Source: Paraglaciecola mesophila
GTDB taxonomy: Bacteria > Pseudomonadota > Gammaproteobacteria > Enterobacterales > Alteromonadaceae
Reading direction: 5' to 3'
Assembly: GCF_009906955.1 (NCBI RefSeq)
Contig: NZ_CP047656.1
Coordinates: 4,153,001 to 4,217,000 of the forward strand
DNA: 64,000 nt
Shown here: positions 1 to 8,726 of the stretch, in pieces
Layout of the letters: the number at the start of each line of letters is the position of its first letter
Position numbering within the stretch: the stretch's first letter is position 1
Notes under the pieces: generated by a model
The model's input: the letters and a program-made list of their open reading frames with translations, nothing else
What the model was told of the DNA's origin: nothing
Databases searched by the model: none
Made by a program: the position numbers and the translations under genes

Positions 1-140
1 GCACGATTGCCCAGCCAGATCAGTTTAGATATATCCGAAAAAACTATTCTATTCGAAGAGAATTCGCTGCGCTTAGCGTAAATACTGGAAATTATCTTGG
101 ATCAGAGGCAATCTACGCACTCGGATTTAACCGTAAATAA
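1..140 (+). CDS. pdxB: erythronate-4-phosphate dehydrogenase, C-terminal end (partial)
   Basis: An open frame runs in from the left edge and stops with TAA at 138-140, giving the last 45 residues of a protein. The segment FRYIRKNYSIRREF followed by YALGFN matches what I recall of the PdxB C-terminus (FDKLRKNYLERREW ... LGFN in E. coli). PdxB is the NAD-dependent dehydrogenase of 4-phosphoerythronate in the DXP-dependent pyridoxal phosphate pathway, in the cytoplasm. The next gene, asd, is the usual neighbour in this order. Epd, the preceding enzyme of the same pathway, lies at 43.5 kb. The call rests only on the dimerisation tail; the catalytic part is outside the window. Confidence 0.8.
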   Translation, partial: TIAQPDQFRYIRKNYSIRREFAALSVNTGNYLGSEAIYALGFNRK

Positions 141-180
141 GTTACTTAAACAAATTAACACTTTTTAGGAGTTATGCTAC

Positions 181-1197
181 ATGTCTCGGTCTTTTGATGT
201 CGCCGTGTTGGGTGCTACTGGTTTAGTAGGACAACACATGATTGAAATTCTTGAACAAAGAGGATTTCCAGTCAATAAACTTTACCCATTGGCAAGTTCA
301 CGTTCTGCTGGTGGTACGGTGACGTTTAAGGGTGAAGAAGTAACTGTGTTAGACGCAGATACCTTTGATTGGAGCTTAGTACAGTTAGGCTTCTTCTCAG
401 CCGGTGGCAGTGTGTCTGAAAAATTTGCCCCTATCGCTGCAGAAGCAGGTTGCGTCGTTATCGATAATACCTCGCACTTCCGTTATGAGCCCGATATCCC
501 ATTAGTGGTACCAGAAGTTAATGCCCACGCATTAGCTGATTTTCGTAATCGCAACATCATTGCAAACCCTAATTGCTCAACGATTCAGATGATGGTCGCC
601 CTAAAGCCTATTCACGACGCTGTAGGTATCGATCGTATTAACGTGAGTACTTATCAGTCAGTTTCTGGCGGTGGCAAAGAGTCTATGGATGAGTTAGCTA
701 AACAAACTGCTGCCTTGCTGAACGGTCAGGAAGCAAAACCTGAAGCATTTAGTCGTCAAATCGCGTTTAACGTCATTCCTCAAATCGATGTGTTTTTAGA
801 CAATGATTACACCAAAGAAGAAATGAAAATGGTGTGGGAAACTCAGAAAATTTTGGGTGACGAAAGTATTCGCGTTAATGCCACGGCTGTGCGAGTGCCC
901 GTATTTTACGGTCACGGTGAAGCGATCCATATCGAAACACGCACGCCGATCGATGCGCAGGATGCGAAAAACCTATTGGCACAAGCTCCAGGGATTGTGT
1001 TGAAATCTGAACCTGCTGATTTCCCGACTCAAGTAGGTGATGCCAGCGGTAATGACGACGTGTATGTTGGCCGTGTACGTAATGATATCAGTCACCCTAA
1101 TGGATTAAACATGTGGGTTGTTTCTGATAATGTACGTAAAGGCGCAGCAACAAACAGCATTCAAATTGCTGAGGTACTGATCCGCGATTACATGTAA
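181..1197 (+). CDS. asd: aspartate-semialdehyde dehydrogenase
   Basis: 338 residues, normal length. Reduces L-aspartyl phosphate to aspartate semialdehyde with NADPH, the branch point to lysine/diaminopimelate, threonine and methionine. The Rossmann motif GATGLVG is at residues 11-17, the nucleophile is Cys132 in NPNCST, and a probable catalytic His is in VPVFYGHGE near residue 245. The presence of the cysteine separates it from the inactive Usg paralog found at this locus in enterics. ATG follows AGGAG by 8 bases. The gene lies 40 bp after pdxB and is closed by a strong hairpin, so pdxB-asd is probably one transcript. Confidence 0.95.
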   Translation: MSRSFDVAVLGATGLVGQHMIEILEQRGFPVNKLYPLASSRSAGGTVTFKGEEVTVLDADTFDWSLVQLGFFSAGGSVSEKFAPIAAEAGCVVIDNTSHFRYEPDIPLVVPEVNAHALADFRNRNIIANPNCSTIQMMVALKPIHDAVGIDRINVSTYQSVSGGGKESMDELAKQTAALLNGQEAKPEAFSRQIAFNVIPQIDVFLDNDYTKEEMKMVWETQKILGDESIRVNATAVRVPVFYGHGEAIHIETRTPIDAQDAKNLLAQAPGIVLKSEPADFPTQVGDASGNDDVYVGRVRNDISHPNGLNMWVVSDNVRKGAATNSIQIAEVLIRDYM

Positions 1198-1609
1198 TCA
1201 ACAAACGTATTAAAATTAACCCACGGTGCGTATTTTACGTCCGTGGGTTAATTGTTTATAAAGCAAAGCAACTTTGAATATTCACTTTTAGTTTAGTCAC
1301 TTATATATTCATATTTTAATTGGAAGTGCCGATAGCATTTTATAGTCTTAGCGTAAATCAAGATGACTTTAGGATACATTGCCCTTTGTAAAGTAAGGGA
1401 AAACATCACTAAAATCGCATTCTAGATCATCTCAACCTTCTGGTTTATAGTAAGATATGAAGTCGTTATCCAACTGACATATGTACGTGTGGAACATTTT
1501 TTGCTCTCATTTTTTGTAATATGCAAGAGCACGTAACGATAACAATGAATGACATTGTAAATAAACTGTCGGCGGCTTATTTACCCTAATTTTGAGGCAT
1601 AAAGGATCA
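1198..1609. other. intergenic region between asd and fimV
   Basis: 412 bases without a supported gene. The first part holds the asd terminator. The rest is AT-rich and should carry the fimV promoter, but no -35/-10 pair stands out clearly. No open frame with a ribosome site is visible. Confidence 0.6.
1214..1253 (+). terminator. rho-independent terminator after asd
   Basis: Perfect 13-bp inverted repeat (AATTAACCCACGG, 1214-1226, against 1241-1253). The 14-base loop can extend the stem through CGTA/TACG. The tract TGTTTAT follows. It separates asd from fimV. Confidence 0.75.
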
Positions 1610-4600
1610 ATGAATTTGCGAACGCTAGCCCTGTTATTTGTAGCGAGCCTCACATTAACTTTCTCTATTGGCCTTGCAGCAGCCGATTTTCAACAAATCC
1701 GTATCAAAGGGCCTAAAAGTAGCGATTCGGAATTCTCTGGCCAAACCTATGGCCCGATAACCTCCTCTGACACACTTTGGCGCATCGCCAGCGAAGCAAG
1801 GCAAAACACGAGCCATTCTATTTATCAGGTAATGCTTGCCACGTATGAGCTGAACCCAGACGCTTTTGAACGCGATAACATAAATTTGATGAGAGACGGC
1901 GCTATCTTGCGCCTGCCCGCTTCTAAGTATGTCAACAGAGTGAATGAAGCTCAGGCGATTGCGAAAGTTCGTTATGATAATCAATTACTCAATTTAGGTG
2001 GTGAAGTTTCAGGCTCCAGTGCTGGCGTTAGCTCAAATAAAACCTTGGCCAGCAAAGACGACCTAGATGAAACGAAAGACATTATTGAGAAACGTCTAGG
2101 CGCCATTGATGAGGAACAAAACCGTCAATTTCAACAAATCCGGCAACAGTTTGCCGAGTCCATCCTCAGTGTTCAAAGTATTCTTAATGAAAATCAACGG
2201 GTGTTTGAAAGCCTCGACTCGGTAAATAAAGACTTAGCTGAGATACGCAGTCAAGAAGCGCTGAGAGATGAGCAAATTGTGCAGATGGGTAAAAGCATTG
2301 ATGAGTTACTTGCGAAGTCTCGTGACGCCGAGGCAAAGGCGTTGGCGGAACAGCAAAAAGGTGGTTTTACCGACTGGTTGATGAAGCCCCTTACGCTAAT
2401 CATATCTTCTATCTTGGTGTCTCTTTTAATCTTAGGTGGTTTTGCATATTGGTTAATTAAGCGCAAAAAGCCGCAAGAGATGGATCTAGATTTACTGGCG
2501 ACGAAAGACGAACCCGCTGATACCTATGTTGCCAGTGAAATGGACGACCTATCTGATGCATTAAGCGAAGAATTAAGCTCAGAGTTAGATGATGAAAACT
2601 TGTTCGGTGATCAGAGCGTTGCGGATGACGTATTGGCAGAGGAACTAAAAGAGTCATTTGACGAGAAGGATGACCTGCAGGACAAGGAAGAGTTTGATGA
2701 TCTTGGCGACGATATGTTGGTGCCAGATAGCGAACTCAACCCAACAGAAGACTTTGAAGCCGGAAGCGATGAACTTGATCAAGACGATCTAGACAACTTA
2801 TTCGAAGATGAAGATGACTTGTTGGCAGAGATCGATGATGAGATGGACAACATCAGCTTGTCAGACGAGGAAGAACAGGACAATAGCGACGACGCTCAAG
2901 CTGACGCACCCGAACAGGATGTAGCAACAAGTACGAAAATAGAAGAGCCTGTTTCCGATGAACAAGATACGCTTTCAGATCTAGACGATTTAGACGAGCC
3001 GGGCGATTTAGGCGCTGAAAGCGAAGCAATTATAGATGAAGGGCCTGAAGACGAGTTTGCTGCTGATGTAGATGATGTTGAAAGTGAAATGGAATCTTCT
3101 GTTGACGTTACTCAAGATACCTCAAGCGAGATTAACGAAATTTCTCCTGTTGACGATGTTGATGAGCAGCCAGAAATTAATATTGATGATTTACTGGTTG
3201 AACCGAAACCTGAGCTTCCAGAGTCGTCTGAAGTAAATGCTGATGATCCTATTAATGAGGATATGTTAGAGCAGCTTGATAAAGAAATAGCATCGCAAAG
3301 TGAAGAGCTAGATAACATTACTAGCAATCTGATTGACGAGCTTGAACAAGTTGAAATGATGCAGGATATGCTGCCAGAGGGCGAAGAGGCAGTTGACCCC
3401 GAGTTTACCGGCACACCACAGCGTGATATTCAGCAGTTAGATAAAATTACTGAAGGTTTAGGTGACATTTTTGCTGACGCTGACATTGATGCTGAAAGCC
3501 CTAATTCTGATCTAGACGAGTCTACTTTGGACGCAGTCGCACCTTTATCAGAAGCGTTTGAAGAGCCTTCAGCAGAACAAGAGCCTTCAGCGGATGAAGA
3601 GTCCTTAGCGGATGAAGAGTCCTTAGCGGATGAAGAGTCCTTAGCGGGTGAAGAGCCCTCAGCGGATGAAGAGCCCTCAGCGGATGAAGCGCCCTCAGCG
3701 TTTGAAGCGCCCTCAGTAGAACAAGCGCCCTCAGCGGATGAAGAGCCTTCAGCAGAACAAGCACCCTCAGCGGACGAAGAGCCCTCAGCGGATAAAGAGC
3801 CTTCAGCGGATGAAGAGTCCTTAGCGGGTGAAGAGTCCTTAGCGGGTGAAGAGTCCTTAGCGGGTGAAGAGTCCTTAGCGGGTGAAGAGTCCTTAGCGGG
3901 TGAAGAGTCCTTAGCGGGTGAAGAGTCCTTAGCGGGTGAAGAGTCCTTAGCGGGTGAAGAGCCTTCAGCGGATAAAGAGCCTTCAGCAGAACAAGCGCCC
4001 TCAGCGGATGAAGCGCCCTCAGCGGGTGAAGCGCCCTCAGCGGACGAAGAGCCCTCAGCGGACGAAGCGCCCTCAGCGGACGAAGAGTCCTCAGCGGACG
4101 AAGCGCCCTCAGCGAATGAAGCGCCCTCAGCGAATGAAGCGCCCTCAGCGAATGAAGCGCCCTCAGCGAATGAAGCGCCCTCAGCGAATGAAGCGCCCTC
4201 AGCGGACGAAGAGCTCTCAGCGAATGAAGCGCCCTCAGCGAATGAAGCGCCCTCAGCGGACGAAGCGCCCTCAGCGAATGAAGCGCCCTCAGCGAATGAA
4301 GCGCCCTCAGCGGATGAAGAGCCTTCAGCAGAACAAGCGCCCTCAGCGAATGAAGCGCCCTCAGCGGACGAAGCGCCCTCAGCGGATGAAGCATCTCAAG
4401 AAAATCATGAACCTCTATCAGAGCAAACGTTTGCAACGGAGCATGGTGATGAGTTACAGCAAGAGCAAGCGTCTGATATGCAAGACGAAACTAAACTTGA
4501 GCTTAGCGATATTGATGAGCTTGATTTTGACGAGCATGACACTGACAACCATAGTGAAGGCGTATCAGCATTTGAGAGTGATAGCGTTGAGAGCAATGCT

Positions 4601-5617
4601 GAAGAGCATAATGGAGCATTGTCGGAAACAAATCCTGTCACATCAACCTCACCAGTAGACGACACAGATCTCACAATCCATGCTACAGAGATTGATGCCA
4701 CTGATGTTCTTAGTGATGAACAGCATACCTCTACTGAACAAGATTCACTTGATGATCAGGAGTTAGCCCCTGAGAAAAGTGAACATAATGAAAATGACGA
4801 GCCTAGTGAGCAAGACGCGTTAGAGCAAGCACTAGCCGATTTTGACACTGACGAACTCGAATCAAATGATGCCTCTGCCAAGCCAGTTTCTGAACCATTA
4901 ACTGATACGGAGCTAGGCGACATCGATGCATTGGCAGATTTTGATGACGATGAACTAGAATCTGCGCTAGAGAATTTTGTTTTAGATGATGAGCAGAGTC
5001 ACTACGACGAAGCTTCAACAGATGATAGGTTACCTTCTTCAGGTGTTGAGCAAAACCATGAGTTGGATGAATTCCCCGAACTCGAAGATTGGTTAAATGA
5101 AGTCGACGAAGATGACACAGACTCCATAGAAGAGCTCGAATCAGCTTCATTTGATGACATGTTGCAAAGTTTAGATAATGATTTGAACGACTCTTTGGAG
5201 TCTGATTCATCAGAAGAGCAAACACCAGGCAATATTAACCAAGCAGGTCAGAATATTAATAGTGCGGTGGATATTGCCACTTTACTTGAAGAAGAAGCGC
5301 CCGAGGAAGATGAGCGCGACTTTGTTGACGTGGATGATCTACTAAATGACAGCATCACGGCAGATCCCTTACCCGAAAAGGCACTTGATTTAGAGTCAAT
5401 CATGGGCGAATTCTCCACTGCTAAAGATGATTCGGATCACATTGATGTAGACAGTGACGATGGGTTTGGTGCTAAGCTGGACTTAGCTCATGCCTATATA
5501 GAAATTGGAGAGACTGAGTCTGCTACTGAGTTGTTAGAAGATATTATTGAATATGGACATCCGCCACAATCTGAAGAAGCGAAGCGTGTCCTTGCCAGCT
5601 TAAAAGGGGAAGAATAA
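1610..5617 (+). CDS. fimV: FimV-like polar/pilus-assembly hub protein, giant acidic repeat variant
   Basis: 1335 residues from ATG 1610, which follows AAAGGA. An in-frame ATG at 1592 would add six residues in front of the signal peptide. Order of parts: signal peptide 1-25; LysM-like peptidoglycan-binding segment about 45-100 (SSDTLWRIASEAR); coiled coil about 145-245; one membrane helix near 262-285; a very long Asp/Glu-rich cytoplasmic region containing 46 hexapeptide repeats (residues 653-928); and a C-terminal TPR-like FimV domain at about 1283-1330 (KLDLAHAYIEIGETESATELLEDI). FimV/HubP proteins organise the cell pole, type IV pili and chemotaxis, and feed adenylate cyclase. Order pdxB-asd-fimV is the usual one, but the usual next gene, truA, is absent here. 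Confidence 0.9.
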   Translation: MNLRTLALLFVASLTLTFSIGLAAADFQQIRIKGPKSSDSEFSGQTYGPITSSDTLWRIASEARQNTSHSIYQVMLATYELNPDAFERDNINLMRDGAILRLPASKYVNRVNEAQAIAKVRYDNQLLNLGGEVSGSSAGVSSNKTLASKDDLDETKDIIEKRLGAIDEEQNRQFQQIRQQFAESILSVQSILNENQRVFESLDSVNKDLAEIRSQEALRDEQIVQMGKSIDELLAKSRDAEAKALAEQQKGGFTDWLMKPLTLIISSILVSLLILGGFAYWLIKRKKPQEMDLDLLATKDEPADTYVASEMDDLSDALSEELSSELDDENLFGDQSVADDVLAEELKESFDEKDDLQDKEEFDDLGDDMLVPDSELNPTEDFEAGSDELDQDDLDNLFEDEDDLLAEIDDEMDNISLSDEEEQDNSDDAQADAPEQDVATSTKIEEPVSDEQDTLSDLDDLDEPGDLGAESEAIIDEGPEDEFAADVDDVESEMESSVDVTQDTSSEINEISPVDDVDEQPEINIDDLLVEPKPELPESSEVNADDPINEDMLEQLDKEIASQSEELDNITSNLIDELEQVEMMQDMLPEGEEAVDPEFTGTPQRDIQQLDKITEGLGDIFADADIDAESPNSDLDESTLDAVAPLSEAFEEPSAEQEPSADEESLADEESLADEESLAGEEPSADEEPSADEAPSAFEAPSVEQAPSADEEPSAEQAPSADEEPSADKEPSADEESLAGEESLAGEESLAGEESLAGEESLAGEESLAGEESLAGEESLAGEEPSADKEPSAEQAPSADEAPSAGEAPSADEEPSADEAPSADEESSADEAPSANEAPSANEAPSANEAPSANEAPSANEAPSADEELSANEAPSANEAPSADEAPSANEAPSANEAPSADEEPSAEQAPSANEAPSADEAPSADEASQENHEPLSEQTFATEHGDELQQEQASDMQDETKLELSDIDELDFDEHDTDNHSEGVSAFESDSVESNAEEHNGALSETNPVTSTSPVDDTDLTIHATEIDATDVLSDEQHTSTEQDSLDDQELAPEKSEHNENDEPSEQDALEQALADFDTDELESNDASAKPVSEPLTDTELGDIDALADFDDDELESALENFVLDDEQSHYDEASTDDRLPSSGVEQNHELDEFPELEDWLNEVDEDDTDSIEELESASFDDMLQSLDNDLNDSLESDSSEEQTPGNINQAGQNINSAVDIATLLEEEAPEEDERDFVDVDDLLNDSITADPLPEKALDLESIMGEFSTAKDDSDHIDVDSDDGFGAKLDLAHAYIEIGETESATELLEDIIEYGHPPQSEEAKRVLASLKGEE
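3566..4393 (+). repeat. 18-bp coding tandem repeat, 46 units, inside fimV
   Basis: Forty-six consecutive hexapeptides of the form P/S-S/L-A-x-E-x (PSADEE, PSANEA, PSAEQA, SLAGEE and so on) span exactly 828 bases. Eight SLAGEE copies at 3815-3958 and five PSANEA copies around 4106-4195 are identical or nearly so at the DNA level. This indicates recent expansion by slippage or unequal recombination. Because the period is a multiple of three, unit gain or loss keeps the frame. Confidence 0.95.
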
Positions 5618-5662
5618 GCTGTAACACGTCAATTTAGCGAATTGATTTTAAAACTTATTGAA

Positions 5663-5692
5663 AAAAAATGTCAAAGAAAGGAGACATTTTTT
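5663..5692 (+). terminator. AT-rich terminator-like hairpin after fimV
   Basis: 10-bp inverted repeat AAAAAATGTC / GACATTTTTT with a 10-base loop, ending in six T. The stem is weak because most of its pairs are A-T. It lies inside the upstream part of a longer open frame starting at 5642. This supports the later GTG start at 5744 for the next gene. Confidence 0.5.
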
Positions 5693-5743
5693 AATACGTT
5701 AGCTAAAAATCAGTTAGTATTTGTTAAAAAAATTGAGGTAGCA

Positions 5744-6385
5744 GTGATTAGATTCACCTTAAGTTTGTTACTGGTTATGGTAAGTACCGTTAGCCACAGC
5801 AGTGACATTGACATTGTCGTTACCGACAATCAGAACACACCCTTGTCAAATGTGGTGGTTTTTCTTCTTCCGAAAAATGCTCCCGTTGAGACGACCAATG
5901 GCATGGCAATCATGGATCAGGTTAACACTCAGTTTTATCCGCACATTCTTGCTGTTCAGCGAAATACCCAAGTGAGCTTTCCAAACTCTGACTCTATTCA
6001 GCATCATGTATACTCTTTCTCTGCAGCTAAAGTATTTGAGCTAGAGTTATATAAAGGATTACGCGCGAACCCTTTATTGTTTGATAAGTTAGGCGTAGTC
6101 GAAATGGGGTGTAACGTCCATGATTGGATGTTGGGTTATATATACGTAGTAGACACGCCTTATTTCACCAAAACAGACCAATCGGGTTTAGCCAGCTTGC
6201 AGGTTCCAAATGGGGAATATATCCTCAGAGTATGGCATCCTCGCATTAGTGATGCGCCAGAATCTTTTCAATTACCAGTGTCCGTTGATGAGGTAATGCA
6301 AGTGACGATGAAGGTGCCTTCTGACTTGCTACCTGACGTCAATGCTTATGAAAATAGCGGTGACGAATTCGGCGAATATGAGTAA
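5744..6385 (+). CDS. periplasmic cupredoxin-like (methylamine-utilisation-type) protein
   Basis: 213 residues from GTG 5744, preceded by GAGG at 5-base spacing; the 34 codons upstream in frame have no hydrophobic start and include a hairpin. The signal peptide is 1-18 (MIRFTLSLLLVMVSTVSHS). Candidate type 1 copper ligands are His87 or His88 (QHHVYSF), then Cys123, His126 and Met129 in GCNVHDWM, the plastocyanin-like spacing. Residues after about 145 resemble a carboxypeptidase-regulatory-like beta domain (GEYILRVWHP). Its stop overlaps the start of the GGDEF/EAL gene by 8 bases, so the two are translationally coupled. A role as a copper or redox sensor input for that enzyme is inference; an electron carrier is the alternative. 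Confidence 0.7.
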   Translation: MIRFTLSLLLVMVSTVSHSSDIDIVVTDNQNTPLSNVVVFLLPKNAPVETTNGMAIMDQVNTQFYPHILAVQRNTQVSFPNSDSIQHHVYSFSAAKVFELELYKGLRANPLLFDKLGVVEMGCNVHDWMLGYIYVVDTPYFTKTDQSGLASLQVPNGEYILRVWHPRISDAPESFQLPVSVDEVMQVTMKVPSDLLPDVNAYENSGDEFGEYE

Positions 6386-8726
6386 TACAAATACGTTTTT
6401 CAAGACATCACTGCAAATGCGGATGTCTTTCATTTTTCTTTTGCTACTCACCATTATTGTTCTGGTGACATTATACTTTGTTCAGCGTGCAACCTATCAA
6501 CACTCCAGTATTCAATTATTCAGTCACATGCAAACCTCTGTTAGCGTGGTTAGAGATAATATTGAAGGAAGAGCAAGTGCACTGGATAACGGCATGACTA
6601 CGTTAGCCAAAGATTTTAGTATCAAGCAGCTGATTGCAACTGCGAATGATGATCGACAATCATTAAAATCAGCCATGTTTAACTACCAGAACCGCTTAGG
6701 CGCGGATATTTTTTGGGTATTGGCAGATGATTTTTCACCTCTCGTCAGTACATCAGACCCACTTGAACGTAGCAATGAAATAGTTCCTTCTTTTACAACG
6801 CCTGAGCTCCATTGGTTCTCATTTAACCATCGTTATTATCTTTTGCGCGCCACCCCGGTGCGCTTCGTTGAAAACTCTACTCAAGTCAATGCTTGGGTGG
6901 TGATGGGAATAGATGTAGAGAAGTTATTCACGCAAAACTTGGTGGAATTAACCAATATGCAAATGACTTTGCTCAGTCTCAAGAGTAATACGCTGCTAGG
7001 AGCAACACCAGACACTCCATTTGTGAATTCTCTTGTGCTACCTGATATTGAAGTGTCATCCGGGTTGCACCGTATCTCTTTATCATCTACTAATACGATT
7101 TATACTACGGTTGAATTTGGGGTGTGGGAACATAGCCCCGTGTATATTGTGGCTTCTACAGGCGAAGATGATGCGTATCTTTCTAGTGAGAGTCTTATCG
7201 GCCAGTTATTTATTATTTTGTTATCAGCGGCGACACTTGGCTTGTTAGGAGCGACATTATTATCCAGAGAGATTACCAAACCGTTACATCAATTAATTAA
7301 GGCTGCGCACAGAATGCGAGCAGGCGAGTTTGTTGAAACCTTTCCAAGTGCGAACACGTTAGAAGTAGAGAGTTTATCCAGTGCATTTGACGAGATGCAG
7401 CAGGGTATCCGCGATCGAGAAGAGCAAATTCATCACCTTGCTTACTATGATGAGCTAACCAATATTCCTAACCGGATACAGTTTTCCAATCATATAAGGG
7501 ACATACTTAAGCAACAACCAGAATGTCAGCTAACAGTGCTGATGTTGGACGTGGATCGATTTAAAGACATAAATGATACCCTTGGTCACGACCTAGGTGA
7601 CGAACTATTGATTGCAATTGCGAGGCGTTTGAGCAGCTATGCCACCGAAAGCAGCTTTTGTGCTCGCTTGGGGGGAGACGAGTATGCGGTAGTGAGTCAT
7701 CAAGGGGCGCATGACAGTCCCGAAGAAGCAGCCGAACAATTAATCAAATTGTTTGAGCAACCTTTTAAGATTGAAAATGTCGTGCTGGACGTTGATTGTT
7801 CCGTTGGTATTGCTTTATATCCGCAGCATGCTCAATCGTTGCAGGGCCTGATGCAGTGTGCGGATATTGCCATGTACAGTTGCAAAGACCAGCATAATGC
7901 ATTCGCTGTATACACGGATGCACTAAATAAGCACTCTGTTGTGCGCCTTAGTCTTATGTCTGAGCTTAAAGGGGCGTTGGCCGAAGGCCAGCTAGAGCTG
8001 CATTATCAGCCTAAGTTAACAATACACAGCCATAAGGTTGAAACGTTAGAATGCTTAATACGCTGGTTTCACCCTGAGCATGGTTTTGTTCCCCCTGACG
8101 ACTTTATCCCCTTGGCTGAGCAAACGGGTTCCATTCGACATGTTACCCAATGGGCTTTGAGAACAGCGTGCCAGCAGGTTAAAAAATGGCAAGAGCAAGA
8201 TATGCATTTTACCGTTGCGGTGAACATTTCAGCCATTGACCTGGTTGATTTATCCCTTCCAGATAGCATTGCGTCATTGTTAATGGAGTTTGATTTACTT
8301 CCTAGTGCACTGACCATGGAAGTGACGGAAAGCGCCGTTATGAGCGATCCTCAGAATGCGCTGCGCGCACTGAATTTGCTGCGCAATATGGGCATTACCC
8401 TTTCTATTGATGACTTTGGTACAGGCTACTCATCCATGGCGCAATTGAAGAAAATGCCCGTCGATGAACTTAAGATTGATAAGGCGTTTGTGCTTGATTT
8501 AGCCACCAATCAAGATGACCGAGTGATGGTAAAAACATTAGTCAGTTTGGCGCAAAATTTAGGGCTTACTACAGTTGCAGAGGGGGTTGAAGATCTTGCC
8601 ACTTTGGAATTTTTAACCGAGATAGGGTGTACCAAGGCGCAAGGTTACTATATGACCAAGGCGCTGAGGTCTGATGAACTGGTCACTTGGTATCAAAACT
8701 TCACTCGCAATGGTTTAACGTCGTGA
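6378..8726 (+). CDS. membrane GGDEF/EAL c-di-GMP enzyme with periplasmic sensor and HAMP
   Basis: 782 residues from ATG 6378, which overlaps the stop of the cupredoxin gene. Membrane helix about 17-36, periplasmic sensor about 40-270 (Cache-like length), second helix about 275-296, then HAMP. The GGDEF domain has GGDEY at 432-436, Tyr for Phe, and no RxxD inhibitory site before it. The EAL domain has ECL instead of EAL at 558-560, but the other metal and catalytic positions look complete: NIS, EVTES, DDFGTGYSS (Asp678-Asp679), ELKIDK, AEGVED and AQGYY. A working phosphodiesterase is plausible. Cyclase activity is uncertain. An upstream in-frame ATG at 6342 is less likely. Confidence 0.88.
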   Translation: MSNTNTFFKTSLQMRMSFIFLLLLTIIVLVTLYFVQRATYQHSSIQLFSHMQTSVSVVRDNIEGRASALDNGMTTLAKDFSIKQLIATANDDRQSLKSAMFNYQNRLGADIFWVLADDFSPLVSTSDPLERSNEIVPSFTTPELHWFSFNHRYYLLRATPVRFVENSTQVNAWVVMGIDVEKLFTQNLVELTNMQMTLLSLKSNTLLGATPDTPFVNSLVLPDIEVSSGLHRISLSSTNTIYTTVEFGVWEHSPVYIVASTGEDDAYLSSESLIGQLFIILLSAATLGLLGATLLSREITKPLHQLIKAAHRMRAGEFVETFPSANTLEVESLSSAFDEMQQGIRDREEQIHHLAYYDELTNIPNRIQFSNHIRDILKQQPECQLTVLMLDVDRFKDINDTLGHDLGDELLIAIARRLSSYATESSFCARLGGDEYAVVSHQGAHDSPEEAAEQLIKLFEQPFKIENVVLDVDCSVGIALYPQHAQSLQGLMQCADIAMYSCKDQHNAFAVYTDALNKHSVVRLSLMSELKGALAEGQLELHYQPKLTIHSHKVETLECLIRWFHPEHGFVPPDDFIPLAEQTGSIRHVTQWALRTACQQVKKWQEQDMHFTVAVNISAIDLVDLSLPDSIASLLMEFDLLPSALTMEVTESAVMSDPQNALRALNLLRNMGITLSIDDFGTGYSSMAQLKKMPVDELKIDKAFVLDLATNQDDRVMVKTLVSLAQNLGLTTVAEGVEDLATLEFLTEIGCTKAQGYYMTKALRSDELVTWYQNFTRNGLTS

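Noticed and set aside
3566..4393. Possible CRISPR array
   Set aside because: The repeats are contiguous 18-bp coding units without spacers and keep the fimV frame.
3522..4436. 304-codon antisense frame rich in HPLRAL repeats
   Set aside because: It is the mirror of the fimV repeat: an 18-bp unit without stops stays open in several frames. No ribosome site, and no family pattern.
3954..4658. 234-codon plus-strand frame with KRPQRM repeats
   Set aside because: Shadow of the same fimV repeat in another frame; very basic and unlike any known protein, with no start signal.
5642..5743. Earlier start of the cupredoxin gene at 5642
   Set aside because: The added residues are not a signal peptide and cover the hairpin at 5663-5692. 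GTG 5744 has both a ribosome site and a signal peptide.
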